Shown here piece by piece: positions 34,480 to 46,631 of a DNA stretch of 64,000 nt. The notes beneath the pieces were generated by a model. That model saw only the letters and a program-made list of their open reading frames with translations, was not told the DNA's origin and did no database searches. The stretch spans positions 2,190,136-2,254,135 of the forward strand of contig NC_073746.1 in the NCBI RefSeq assembly GCF_029784135.1, in the 5' to 3' direction. The DNA comes from Toxorhynchites rutilus septentrionalis. Its lineage: Eukaryota; Arthropoda; Insecta; Diptera; Culicidae. The translations under genes were made by a program, and so were the position numbers. Each line of letters begins with the position of its first letter. Position 1 is the stretch's first letter.

Positions 34480-36425
34480 TCAAGCCAACTTGTATTAGGA
34501 ATTGGCAACTCTTTCCCTGTAAAAGTGGCCATCTTCCGATGTATGACCAAGTTAGGCATATGGAAGTTTTAGGGTACAATGAATGTTTCTATGGTAGTTC
34601 GACACTCCTTCCCCCTCTCTAAAGGAGAGCTGCCATACAAATGATACACATACTTCTGCATAACTCGAGAACTAATCAAGCAAAAAAAGCAAATTTGGGA
34701 TGTGAGGGTTTTTGGGTACGAGAAATGATTCTATGATGGTATGACGATTGTGTTCACCCGAATTCCACTCACCCGAATGTAACAAATACCCGAATGCAAC
34801 AGTTTCCCGAATGTAGTATCCACCCGAGCTGACGCTTACCCGAATGCGACGTTTACCCGAATGCCACGATTACCCGAATGCAACAGTGACCTGAATGTAA
34901 CATCTACCCGAATGCGACACTTACCCGAAAGAAAGACGTTTTCGAATAATACGCAAATATTATTATTAGGAAGTCTTTGTATATTAATTTCTAATCAGAG
35001 TTATATAAAGATCATATTTGTCTCGTACGTTCCTTTCCATTCAAAAAGTATTTGCAATTTGAGAAATAGTGGCGTTGAATAAAATCCTTTTCAAAATAAT
35101 GAAAAGTGAAAGAATGCAGTTCTATAACGTATTATGAAGTTTTTTCCATTCATATGTATGATGCAGTCCGTTATGGCACTGAAGTGCAATTTGGATTATG
35201 AATTTATTTTTTCGCAATAAAATATATAAATTCTTGGACTTAAATACATGACATGCATAATTAACCGGGCAAATGTAATACACCAGGTAAACATATGCCA
35301 TCCGACGCTGACTAAAAGATCATCACCTATGTTTCCAACAAACCGGGCAATCGGTGGAACACATGTTTGCTTGCAAGAGGCCGCCGCTTCCGACGGCGGG
35401 TCGGCGGCCGACTCGGATTGCGTCTCCTCGGCGGCTTGGTGCTGACTCGGGTCCTTATCCTCGTTGAATGGGGACTTCGCCCCCAATACATTGATCTCAG
35501 AATAAACACAGTGATCTCTTCAACATCTTTTTCGAATTCTCTTATTACAATTTCTCATCTTGATTCTTAACTTCGTAACAGGAGATTCGACAAAGCTCAT
35601 AATCTGATTTGTCGAATTTTTTCTTTCTTCGTTCGGGTAAACATTCAATTCGGGTAAATATTACATTCGGGAAAATGTCACATCAGAGTATTTCTTACAT
35701 TCGGGTGTTTGTCGCATTCGGGTTTATTCGGGTTTATGTTGCATTCGGATATTTGTTACATTTGGGTGCATGTCATTCGGGTAAGTGTTACATTCGGGTA
35801 AATGTGCTTCGGGTAAACGTGTTTCGGGTGAATGGGACACAACCGGTATTACACCCCTTACTCCTCTGGAAAGGAGAGAGGGTCCAATAAAAATAATGCA
35901 CATATTTCAACCAAACATATTCCAACCAAACATGACAATTGAAAATTTTTGGAAAACTCTGAAAGCAAATGGGAAAATTCGAAAAATTCAATTCGCTTGT
36001 GTTCTACAATTACATATTGACAAGCGTTGTTAGTCCATTGGATGTTTGCGGTAACGAAATTGATCTCGAAATTGAGCAAAACTCGAGAAAGCAATTGTCC
36101 GATTTAGGGCTGTTTTCATTCTACATACTTTCTGTATAACACATTTATTCCATGTAACAGAGAAACATGTTGTTTGCAGGTGGATGAAAAATCTTGCACG
36201 AGAATTGTATCTGAAAATAATTTGATATTATAATGTCAAGTTTGGTAGAAGTACTGAATTTTATAGAAAAAAAAATAATTTTAAAGGGTAGATTAGAAGA
36301 TCAATCAATGAACAGTTCTGCGATTGGACCCATGAACGAGCTCATAGTAAGAAAACGTGAATGCTTGAAGGTATTGATAACAAAACACAAATTTTGGGCG
36401 TGACGAAGTTTGCCGGGTCAGCTAG
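34480..36425 (+). mobile_element. Helitron relic 2, 3' part
   Basis: The end reads GAAGTTTGCCGGGTCAGCTAG (split by the window lines at 36405-36425), followed by T, the same rolling-circle terminus as the copies at 26973, 58893 and 61401. Upstream are imperfect direct repeats containing TTCTGCATAACTCGAGAAC and CTCTAAAGGAGAG (34570-34740, resumed at 35845-35890), which I recall as typical filler of mosquito Helitrons. A foldback element is nested inside (34746-35844). The 5' end and any Rep gene are not visible. Confidence 0.6.
34746..35844. mobile_element. Foldback element with ACCCGAATG subrepeats
   Basis: Both arms are made of about 13-14-bp units of the form ACCCGAATGYAACNNTT. The units run forward at 34756-34930 (about 12 units) and in reverse complement at 35640-35835. 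Outer ends are GATTGTGTTCACCCGAA and, inverted, GGTTGTGTCCCATTCACCC. Flanks are GGTATGAC (34738-34745) and GGTATTAC (35845-35852), an 8-bp duplication with one mismatch. About 700 bp of unrelated sequence separate the arms. Its GC-rich portion (35370-35480) has open frames with no recognised domain. Confidence 0.75.
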
Positions 36426-39400
36426 TAAATAATAGAATCACGAATTAAAAGCAATCAATTTGTGAAATATATTTCAAACCGTTTCTGAGTTTTTTTTATT
36501 TTTCAAGCAATTTTTTAGACCCTTCTTAAAAGTAAAGCTAGAATCAATATGGAAAACCGATGATACTAATTGTCATTTTTGGTCATTAAGAATGCGTCTG
36601 CAAAATTTGATCGAAATAAAAAAAATACAAAAAATACGTTTGAATTCAAATTCAAATGGCTTTTGTTTTATGATAAAATAGAATGAGTTCATTTTTTTTC
36701 GAACATGTAGATGTATACAGATTTTTCATCAAAAGTTTAAATAAATTCCATTGAAATTTTCCCAAAATTGTAGTCAATTTTCGACAACATTTTTACGAAA
36801 ACAACCAGAATTTTTCATGAATGTTCATTCTTCGGAAGATAATATGAAGAAACTTATGGAAGTAATCAAACATGTGATTAGTTGAATTTCAGATTCACAA
36901 TTTTATCTCAAGAACCGAACAGCGTTTGAGGATTGTTTAAGTATTTTTCTACCAAAATATGAGTCTGATGGTGCATGTGAAGAAGCACATTTCTATAAGT
37001 GAAGTAAAAAAAGAATGCGATGCCCGTAATCGCTAGCCATTGCTAACAGTTGTGCCCACATAGCAATTCATAAATCGCTCAACCAAATTCATTATTGAAT
37101 ATACTACATTACGGAGAACCGATGGTGCACCATCCGACTATTATTCCAACCCAACAGTCATTTTAATCGACATTAATGCACATAAAGAATTCACACAATA
37201 TATTTATTTGAAACCAATCATCGTGATAATGAATTCACTTTTCACACTTTCGTATTTTTGCCAAGCCGCAAAAAGCCAAACATGAATGCAGTGAGGAGTT
37301 AATCAAATTATCTGTTCGTTACAACTCAATAAATTCCGCATCCTCTACCACAATTCCGTAAACCATTTCATCGAATGTGCGAAAGTTAACAAGTTGTTTG
37401 CATTCAACACGCAATCAATCGGTTCCGGAGCTGGGATAAACATTAAAGTGTAAATAATTATTGATATGGCACACCAATGCTCGCATCATCCAAACATTCC
37501 CATTGCAGTCGAATAACTGGAAGGTCTTCTCAGGGTCTCTAGAGGCTAATTAAGTTAAACCCTATTTCGAGTTCACGTTGTCGTTTCAGAAAAATTACAG
37601 CACCATAATAAGCTCTTTTCATAAATAATACCTGAACTCGTTCCCACTTCACTTCGCGAGCAACAAGAGCCCAGTGCTCTCTGCAGTGCCCTTTTTGATA
37701 GCATTAATGCATCATTTGGGAAGGTACACATCCCGTCACCCCTGCAACACACGGTGAGTTGAACGAACGCCGTATGAATGGCAATATCTGGAGGGCTCAG
37801 CCCTCCGCGAAACGTTGTTTCATATCCAGCCCCAGACATGGCTTTTGCATTCCGGATTCGGGTCACAAAAGTGGCTTTTCGGGATGGAATCCGGCTTCGC
37901 CGTTATCGCTGTGGCACCGGAAAAGGCTGGGAAATCCGTTCACTTTGTTCGTTTCCAGTCTTCATTACCTCGCCCCCCCCCTCCGCTGGCACTGGCACTT
38001 TGTTATCGACATGTCACATGCAAAAAACAGGTGTTCTGACAAAGGTATTGTTAAACTCTCAGTTGGTGACTGTGTGCGACACGGACGCTTTGAAACAATT
38101 GTCATATTTTCGCTTCGCAAATGAACTCTGTCATCAGGGTGTTATTTTAATCAGTTTGCGTGGCCACGATTTTCATCAGTTGAAAAAAAACATCTTTTCG
38201 TCTAACGTTGTCATTCAATTTTCTATCTGCTCCTCGTTAGTGAATAACATAATTCTTTCAGCTTGGTGCTTTTCTCGCCATGATTACCACTTCTGGTTTC
38301 GCGGTTCGCAGTGTGTGTTCAATCAACTTCGCAGTCTCGAGTCAACTAACTTTGTGGCAAACTCATTAAAACATTATTTATCCTACATTGAGATGTATGG
38401 CGTGTGATCTTTCTTCGTACTCCTGACTCGCATCATGTGGTATTCGAAAGATAAGGCCACTGTTGTCAGAGCTGTGTGCAATGTGTGTGTGCGTAACTTG
38501 ACTTACTTGCTCTGGATGTCGGGAAAACTTTGAACCTAATTTTAATTACATCTGGGAAAATAGCGGCAGCGCTCATGCCGCATGTCATGCGAGGAACGGA
38601 ATGAATAATAATTCGGGCACGAACGCATTCTTATCCTGGGAAAGTATGGCTCCTGGTTCCTGATGGAGTATAAAAACTATACGTTCCATAATTAAACTAG
38701 TATGTGAGAATAATAAGAACTGCTGTTTTCAACCAACTATGAGCCCACTGTTAACATCGGTTAACATGACAGTTTAAGAGCATTATGGATAAGCTACCCC
38801 AGGTGAGATTTCCACTGTAGAACCTGTGTTCTGGAAATTTATGAAACAATGTAAAAAGGAGATTCCATCATCATCAACTTGAACATAACAGCTTACAGTA
38901 TCTGTAAATAAGTTCAACGAAGTCTAAAACGCAGTTTTCTCGAAAGCAGAATTATCTTTATCTGCATGAAATTAAAATTGTTTCGACACGACAATATGAA
39001 ATCAATTTTCGGTTCCTGGTTCCCTGAATTAGAAGTTGAAGGATGCAGTTTGCTGGAGATATTTCTTTCGAACTGATTTGTTCATTCCGCAGTGTTTCAT
39101 AGTCCGACCGGTGTCTATCAGCACAACTGGTTAGAAATACAATATAAAAAGGGACTTTTTTATCGAGATAATTGAGCTTCAACAAATTTCTTCGCTTTAT
39201 TGGATGCTGTGCCAAAAGCATCTTCGAGTTGTTCACAGCTGTTGATTGAAGTTATCATTTTTGCTATTGGAATGTCTGATTGATTTATGACCCCTTTTTG
39301 TTCAATTTGGTATACGATACGGATTGAAGCTTATTTTGTCTGTTTCAACAGGTTAGACAAGAAAGATGATCAGCATTCAATTAGTCGTGAGATTAGTAGT

Positions 39401-39530
39401 TTTCTGACATTCTGACATTGATTGTTATTATTAATTTCACTCTTTATCGAAATCTTTTTGATGATTTTCAATGTGTAACTCGAATATTCATTACTCAAAT
39501 ACATAAACATTATTTTATTACTGTGCGTTT
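36426..39530. other. 3.1 kb without supported gene
   Basis: The 209-codon open frame at 37778-38407 is the longest outside mobile elements, but its product has no recognisable domain and overlaps other open frames. The remainder is AT-rich. Possibly host intergenic or intronic DNA. Confidence 0.35.
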
Positions 39531-40323
39531 TTATCACGTTTCGTTTATATCACTTTCGAATTTATCTCGCTTTTATCACGTTTATCACGAAGCTTGAGAA
39601 ATAATATGAAATGTTCAATTCATAGTTAAATTATTGAACAAAACCTGAAGAAAACAATATGTTTCCCCCGGTGTGAACCGTAAAAGAGGCAATGATGGAG
39701 TATTTTATTTCGATAGTTGGTCAAGTTTCATAAAGTAATAATTTTTAGTGAAAGCTTTTGAGAGTTCATTCCTATTTATACTGGTATAGCAACAACTAGG
39801 TGAAATAAGATAATAAAAAAACCCCCCAGAGTGTAAGTATGATTTATCGGTAGTATAGTATTCAACTTTCCGACAGCCAAATGATCAGTATAGTGAATGG
39901 TCAATCAAAAATGGATTAACCTGAAATAACAGCTTTGCTCTATGCGAACTAATAACATCAACATCAAAAATCAACAAATCAACATTCGAAATATGAGTGG
40001 TACGATTGAATGGGCAGAACAAAACAACTTAGACTTAGTTTTTAGTTTATATACCATACTGTTTTTGAGGAACAATACGAGGAATTGACATGATAATAGC
40101 ACTTCAACGATAGTTTTTTTTATATTGCGTCGTTTTACGTGATCATATAATAAATAATGAAATAAATGTTTTTTTCTATAAATTATTTTGCATTTTTTAC
40201 GAAGTGTAATTCATACATACAAAAAATATTTTAAATTAAAAAAAATGTTTTTTTTTGGAATATATCACGTTTTCATTATATCACGCGATTTTTTTTTGGA
40301 GTGTTATAATCGAGACGTGGCTG
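39531..40323. mobile_element. Probable pogo-like MITE
   Basis: The right end is CAGCCACGTCTCGATTATAA on the minus strand, followed by TA (40324-40325). The left end has CACGTTTCGTTTATATCAC (39535 on), matching the right end at 15 of 19 positions. Several TATCACG words repeat near both ends (39531-39590 and 40262-40290). The exact left boundary is uncertain. Noncoding. Confidence 0.5.
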
Positions 40324-40325
40324 TA

Positions 40326-41259
40326 TTCATATTCAAACATTAATTACAATTCAAACATGAGAAAATATATAAAAACAAAAAACTTCATAGCATTTGATTT
40401 TCTCAACAAATTTTAATTGTTTTGCCATCAATTTCCAAAAGTACATTAAATTTGAAATTATCTGAAGAAAGGATGTGCGAAAATATATAGCTTCCGCGGC
40501 TCACCTCGAACATCTTGAACATATTGAAATTTCATTGTGCCGTTCTGTGTCTAAATACTTTACGTTTAGCGACATTGTCGGTTTCAATAATAACATTTTT
40601 CTTATACAATAACGATACTAAATTTTTCGAATTTGTTAGATTATCTAATACCTCCTCCATTGCTTTTTGCCATTGGCAATTTATCATTTTTGAGGGTAGA
40701 TTTTCATATTCGAAGTTAAGTGTATCCATCAGTGTTTTCCGATTGAAGGTTTAACTTCGTTTGTTCATTTAAATATATACCATGTGGAAACCTGACATAT
40801 AACATAGCTCGACTATCTTGTTCGTGCTTCGTCGGAGAAAAATTAACAAGCGAAGCAAGAAACAAGTTTGCAAGTTTCCTCTCAGGTTATATACTACAAA
40901 TCATGACACAAACGAGAACAAGATATTTCTGCTTCGTTTTGCACTTTATGATACATAAGCATGCGAACTAAAACGTCATGATCGCTTTCGGCTCTGCATG
41001 TTTATACCCTTCTTTCTTTCTCATTCGTTATATATCGAACATCCCTGTGTAACTTGAAGCAGTAGTTTCATACGGACTACACGGGGCGTATGATTCATAT
41101 TCTATTGCCAGAAATGAACCCGACTATAGTGTGTCAGTGAGTGTTACAGCAAGATTGATAGGAACTGCTAGACTGTTCGCTGTCGACACAACATTGTTTT
41201 ATTCGTGACTCTAGAACAGTTGTATCAAATATTGAAAAAAAAAATAACCTACTGTTTTT
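40326..41259. other. No feature recognised
   Basis: AT-rich. 40830-40930 has loosely inverted words around CTTGTTCGTGCTTCG and CGAAGCAAGAAACAAG, a weak hairpin that I do not assign. Confidence 0.3.
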
Positions 41260-41712
41260 TGTAAGTATTTCCAAGAAAATCTTCGTTTGTCCCGACCCAT
41301 ATTTTGATGGTGTTTCGATTGACAAGGTGAACAGTTTTAAATATCTTGTACACAGGTTTATCATGGACACAACAAATAAATTCTTTAGAAAGAAAAATTT
41401 TAGTTCACATGTTTACATGATGTCTGAAGATAATATACAGGCTACCAACTTATATTCCGACGATTCTTTCTCATAATATACTGTCTCCTCTTGGGCTACG
41501 AGAATTTTAGAGTATTAAATTTATCTATAGCGTTATAAATGACAATTATATTCACCATAATTTGACAATACCTATAGTAAATCACCAACACACCACACGG
41601 CTAGCACGAAATTTAATGCGAAGTCGAGCAACAACTAATTGTGGTCAGCAGCGCATGTTATTCTATGGACCATCTCGTTTTAATGTATTGCCTCCTGAAA
41701 TCCGAATGATCT
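41260..41712 (+). pseudogene. LINE reverse transcriptase C-terminal fragment
   Basis: Two separated pieces resemble the end of non-LTR reverse transcriptases of the CR1/L2/Jockey type. Near 41315-41410 is FDGVSIDKVNSFKYLVHRF, which corresponds to the conserved 'NSFKYLG' region. Near 41575-41700 is HTTRLARNLMRSRATTNCGQ followed by FYGPSRFNVLPPEIR, which corresponds to the 'YNTR...GP..WNSLP' tail. Frames do not join and no stop-free ORF remains. A short decayed relic, unrelated to the I-group copies in this window. Confidence 0.6.
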
Positions 41713-42429
41713 GATAATTTCAAAATGAAATGAAGAATATTTATCAAATCAATGACAAATATTTTCTTAATATAGATCGATCAACCACAATAATCCATTG
41801 ATTTAAGATTTTTTATATGTTTGCCAGTACTCTATCTATTTTGTGATCTTAATGTTTCCAGTTATTTTTTTTTATATTTATATTTTTTCTCTCTTATTTT
41901 ATGGATTCCTTGAAAAAAATATTATTTTTCACTAGGGTCCATACATTTTTGTTTTTCATGTTTTTGTCCATTCACCTCGTTCCTCAATGTTTGTTTGTGT
42001 TCTGTTTTTTTAAAATAATTTGAGAACAACTCTAGGATCCTCAAATACGAGTTTGGATGGCAAAAAAAGAAGAAATCTGTGTTTCAGTACTGTCAGTCTA
42101 CGTAGCTAAAACAAAAATTGGGCAGTGACATTAATTTGAAAGCATCAATCGACGTCTCAAACTCTTAATTTTTTTTTTAGGTAAAACATGCAAGTATAAC
42201 AATTGATTATCTTGCTTCTGAAATCGAAGTTTATAGTCATGTTTATGAATATGATCAACATGTGGAATGGTTCCTGTACTTCAAAGACTCAATGAGATGG
42301 AATTGGTGAGATCGAAAGATAGCGAAGTGGATCTGAACAATATGGCCAAAGATTCTAAAAAAGCAATTTTTGAATTACGAATTTCTCCTCAAATGATACC
42401 GACCAAGGGTGCAACCAAAGTAACAGCGG
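41713..42429. other. No feature recognised
   Basis: AT-rich, possibly 3' UTR of the LINE fragment in its first 200 bp. Confidence 0.3.
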
Positions 42430-42680
42430 AATACGGTTTCCCCAATACAGTCATCAAAACAAAGGAGAAATCGACATTGCTAATATATGCAAGCCGGTGG
42501 CACTTCTATTTCTTATGCATCTCTGCAAAACGGAACGAAAGTGTTTCCCTAACACGGACTTCAAAACCAAGGATTTATGTATGTTGCAAATACATGCAAG
42601 TTTAAAGCCTCTTAAAAACAAAGAAACATGAAACATACATGCAACCTGTGGGTACTTTCGTACTTTCGTACCGCACGGAC
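42430..42680. repeat. Diverged minisatellite, second array
   Basis: TTTCCCTAACACGGACTTC, AAAACCAAGG and TTGCAAATACATGCAAG reproduce the unit of 17160-17640. About two and a half units are visible. The two arrays are 25 kb apart in the same orientation, so they may be parts of one dispersed element. Confidence 0.65.
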
Positions 42681-43046
42681 TACAAAACCGGATTGTTTCG
42701 CACGACTTGTTCCTACGCTACGGGAGACCCGCGATTGTCCGTGTTTCGAAATTTAAACTATAGGTTTCCAAAGAATTACGTGGATGATTCTACTTTATCG
42801 CCTTCCCACTGTAAGCGATGACCTGCGTAGGCGACGGCTCATTGGCGTTGTCTCGTTGAGTCTACACACGACGTGAGCGGGTGTCGTTTCTGCTCTTTCG
42901 CTGAATACGCGAATGATGATAGGCGACCTGCGCGGCCACGTGGATTGACGGAAGTCGTGGCCCACTCCAAACTCCATAACGATGGTGGGCTCTTCTCACA
43001 CACAAACTGGAAAAAAATACTACACACACGCCACAATTAAAAATAA
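42681..43046. other. No feature recognised
   Basis: A GC-richer stretch at 42800-42960 has no recognisable frame. Confidence 0.3.
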
Positions 43047-43048
43047 TA

Positions 43049-44281
43049 TTGGGTTGGGGAAAAAGAAATGGCGTATATTGTCAATAAATGGCAACACCTC
43101 AACATATCTTGTGTTGTACTTATCACATCGGATCATACTATACGGCTATTTAAAGACGGCAATCTGTGCTACAAGTGTCGTTTTGGCAGTGTTGTGATTG
43201 TCCTTTTCAGTCTCAAGTTATAGCGCGTCAAAGATGGAGTCCACCAAGCAAGAAATTCGCCATATTTTACGTTTTTACTACCTGCGAGGTAAAACTGCAA
43301 CGAAGGGCCGAAAAAATTCGTGTAGTTTATGGACCCGATACTGTAACGATTCGCACAGCACAGCGTTGGTTTGATCGATTTCGTTCTGGTGTAGTGGCTG
43401 TCGAAGATACACCCCGTACTGGTAGGCCAGTCGTGGAAACCGATAAAATCGTTGAAATCATCCAAGTAGCCCGGCATGTGAGCACTCGCTCGATTGGCCA
43501 GGAACTGGGTATAGACCATAAAACCGTTTGGAACCATTTGCAGAAGATTGAATTCCAAAACAATGCTGGATGTATGAGTGCCACACGAGTTGACGCAAAA
43601 AAAATCTTTTAGACCGAATCAACGCTTTCGATGCACTGCTGAAACGGGATGAACTCGACTTATTTTTGAAGAAGATGGTGACTGGTGATGAAAAGTGGAT
43701 CACGTACGACAACCTAAAGCGAAAAAAGTCGTGGTCGAAGCGCGGTGAACCGACCCAAACCATCGTCAAGCCCGGATTTACGACCAGGAAGGTTTTGCTG
43801 TGGGGTTGGAAGGGAATCATCCACTATAAGCTGCTCAGATATGAATACCTCGACTCGGTTCTCTACTGTGAGCAGGTTGACTGTTTGAAGCAGGCGATTG
43901 ACCAGAAGCGGCCAGAAATGATCAATAGGAATGGTGTTGTTTTCCACCCGCCAGAAGCTACGGGAGCTCGGATGGGATGTCCTATTGCACCCATCGTATA
44001 GTCCGGACCTGGCCCCAACTGATTATCATCTCTTCCGGTCCATGCAAAACGCTCTTGGTGTTGGCCTCAAAAGAGGCTTGCGAAAACTAGCTGTCTGAGT
44101 TTTTTTTTGCAAATAAGGAAGGGGGGTTTTATGAGAGGGGGATAATGAAGTTGCCTTCTAAATGGCAACAAGTTTGCGAACAAAACGGCGCATATTTGAC
44201 TTAAATTGGATAATTTGAAGTATGTTACATAAAGCGTCAAATTTCGATCAGAAATACGACATTTCTTTTTCCCCAACCCTA
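43049..44281 (+). mobile_element. mariner (DD34D) transposon, defective
   Basis: Ends TTGGGTTGGGGAAAAAG and, inverted, TAGGGTTGGGGAAAAAG, flanked by TA (43047-43048 and 44282-44283). Length 1233 bp. It is a different family from the mariner at 30450, as the ends differ completely. The transposase inside is frameshifted and lacks its second catalytic Asp. Confidence 0.9.
43234..44204 (+). pseudogene. mariner transposase, catalytic deletion
   Basis: The start ATG 43234 gives MESTKQEIRHILRFYYLRG. A shift near 43300 moves to the frame with IRVVYGPDTVTIRTAQRWFD and GQELGIDHKTVWNHLQKI (helix-turn-helix). Another shift near 43555-43612 leads to KKMVTGDEKWITYD with the first Asp. At about 43948 VVFH is joined directly to the sequence that follows the QDNARPHT block in intact mariners. 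About 35 bp are missing, the second Asp is gone and the frame changes. PSYSPDLAPTDYHLF with the third Asp survives in the new frame. The natural stop is TAA 44202-44204. Confidence 0.9.
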
Positions 44282-44283
44282 TA

Positions 44284-46002
44284 TTAGCCACATGCCTGTT
44301 ATTCCGAAGTTTACCTCCAATTTCGCTCATCGGATGCACAAGAGGGAAATTTAACTTCTAAGATTTCTCGGGAACTAAGCATCTATTGAACTAATTTACT
44401 AACGAAAAATGAAACAAAAAACCATAACAAAGGAAACTTTAACACCCGTAAGTATACCTCTTGAAATTTAACTCGCGAAACAAGGAAACTGGATCCGCTC
44501 CTGCCTCTTCCACGGTCAAAGTTGGAAGGGTCGAGCTTATCTTAAGATCCACAGATCAGCGAGACATTCATTGGAATCGAAGCTACGTAACAGTTAACGA
44601 TGTTAGCTATTCCGTATTCATACCGAAATGCCTCTGCGCTTTCATTGGTGACGTCCGTCCGGAAGATCTTTCGCCTGGTTTGCTCATTTTATCTAATCTA
44701 GCTATCTAAAAATGTAAATGTGAATTTTTAATCAGTGGATTTAATAAAACCTTTTTATTGCCCATTTCGTCTAGACTGTTTCTTTCAACAGCGGGAAGAA
44801 TTACCAGCGCATTGAATCTGTTCTCAACGTTACTCAGACATCGTTTGGTTTGCAAATATTCTGCGCTAGATCTTCTCCATGCGATACAACGCATCAGAAT
44901 TACAGATAACACAGAAGAATTAAATCATGAACTTCTGGTATGAGAGACCGTGTACTTTATCCAGTAATTGAGTTGCGAAATACTCCAATCACTCCATAAA
45001 TTGGTTTCACAGCAGTATAATGAGCACTCCATCGAGTTTGCGACAATCTTTTAACAACACACCTGTGTGGCTCAGAAACTTTTCTCAGCGATAAGTTGAA
45101 GCTGCGAAAAACGAGTAAACAGATTAAACAGCTCTAATAATGTCATACACTGTAGATTCTTAGCGAAACCGTGTTGTTCTCATAAGCCCAAATTGTTGTC
45201 TACAAACCCTATGGACACGGCTTTTTTGTTTTGCTTTCTCAACAAAAACTGAACTCCTTGATTTGATCCCGACATGATTGGTGAGGTCGATAACCTGCGA
45301 ACGGGACTTCATGAAAACTAAACCCGAAGCTTCCAGCTGTTGAAGGAAGTCGTTATTGTAATCTGCAGCCTTTTCTACCAAAAAGGAAAAAAATAGAAGT
45401 GGGTTATATCTGTAATATAACCGCAAGGTTAACATAGGACTACCATTTGAAGTTGCATCTAAATCAATTCTCAATTAATGGATAAATGGATGTTTTGTTT
45501 TTCCTTGGAACTGTCGCGCGTTCTGTTCAAATATATACGATTCTTTCGTTTGAGGTCTTCACTTACAGTCATGTTCGACACTCAAATCATCAAGACAACC
45601 TTATTCAACTCTCCGTACATCCGAAATGTCCTTTCGGTGATATAAAAAATCATCACGGGAACACCTAGTTAACTACCCAAATGTGTGCGAAATTATATTC
45701 TATCTCTTGGGTGCATCCGATTTTGGGTGCAAACGATTTTGCATGTCCGTTCATCACGGCAGTAAAAAAGAAACTGACAGAGGTTGGCCAGCCGACGCGA
45801 CGTATCATGCATCAGACCAATCGAGACTGAAATTAAATTTCAAGAAGCTGCGCTATTTATAATGATTTGAATAGCTTGCTTTTGAAGCAGTTTTGAGCTA
45901 TTGAAACAAGTTTTTATGGGCAATAATTAAAAAAAACATCTCTCGTAGATCTTTTATCTTTCGAATAATGTAATTTTCATACCACTTCGTTCATCCGGTA
46001 GA
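44284..46002. other. No feature recognised
   Basis: Open frames at 44461-44709 (plus) and 45160-45474 (minus) have no recognisable domain. I see no repeat boundary until the GAGAT duplication of the BEL element. Confidence 0.35.
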
Positions 46003-46007
46003 GAGAT

Positions 46008-46611
46008 TGCTTTGTCTCAACACAACACAAAGTCGCTGACGATCGCACACTCAGATCGCAGCTTGCTCTGACTCGTCGGACCACGGCGCACATTCGCCGT
46101 AAAACAACACAAAATAAAGTCAATTTTCACCCTAACTTTTAGCGGCACACAGCAGAACCAGCAGAGAAATTTCAGCGGCTAAAACACGCCATTAACCGCT
46201 GCACAACACGATGCTGGCAAAAGGACGACAGGATCGAACACGTTCGTTGCTTGTTTGTCGCCCGGTGACTCACAAGACAACGGAGGATGGAAATTACGTT
46301 GGTCGCCCTGTTGACCAGATTGGATTTCACTGCTGCTGCTTCACTGGGACACTTCTTCAAAATAAGGCAATTTCAATTTAAGATCCTACTCCTGTAATTG
46401 TCACAAACAGAATGAGGAAAAACTTAAATCTACACATCCTTACGCACTAACAGAATAAGAAAAAGAAAAACTTAAAACTACACTTCTCGCTATGTATGTG
46501 TGTACGACTGCATCGACGAGTGCAGCCGATTACATCTTCGTTTCTTCCGATTGCATCATCGTTCTCCCCCTGTTCGTCTGCAGCTGGCTCGGGTCGCGTT
46601 CGTCGCGAACA
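46008..46611 (-). repeat. BEL/Pao 3' LTR
   Basis: 604 bp. On the coding strand it starts TGTTCGCGACGAACGCGACC and ends GAGACAAAGCA. No difference from the 5' LTR was found on reading through both. Confidence 0.95.
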
Positions 46612-46631
46612 TACTCCCGTCGGTTGGAATA

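Noticed and set aside
34756..34930. CRISPR-like array from regularly spaced ACCCGAATG words
   Set aside because: Units are 13-14 bp with no true spacers and recur inverted 700 bp away. They are foldback-element arms in a eukaryotic genome.
37778..38407. 209-codon open frame
   Set aside because: No domain, no signal or membrane pattern, overlapping open frames in other phases. Length alone is not enough in a GC-richer patch.
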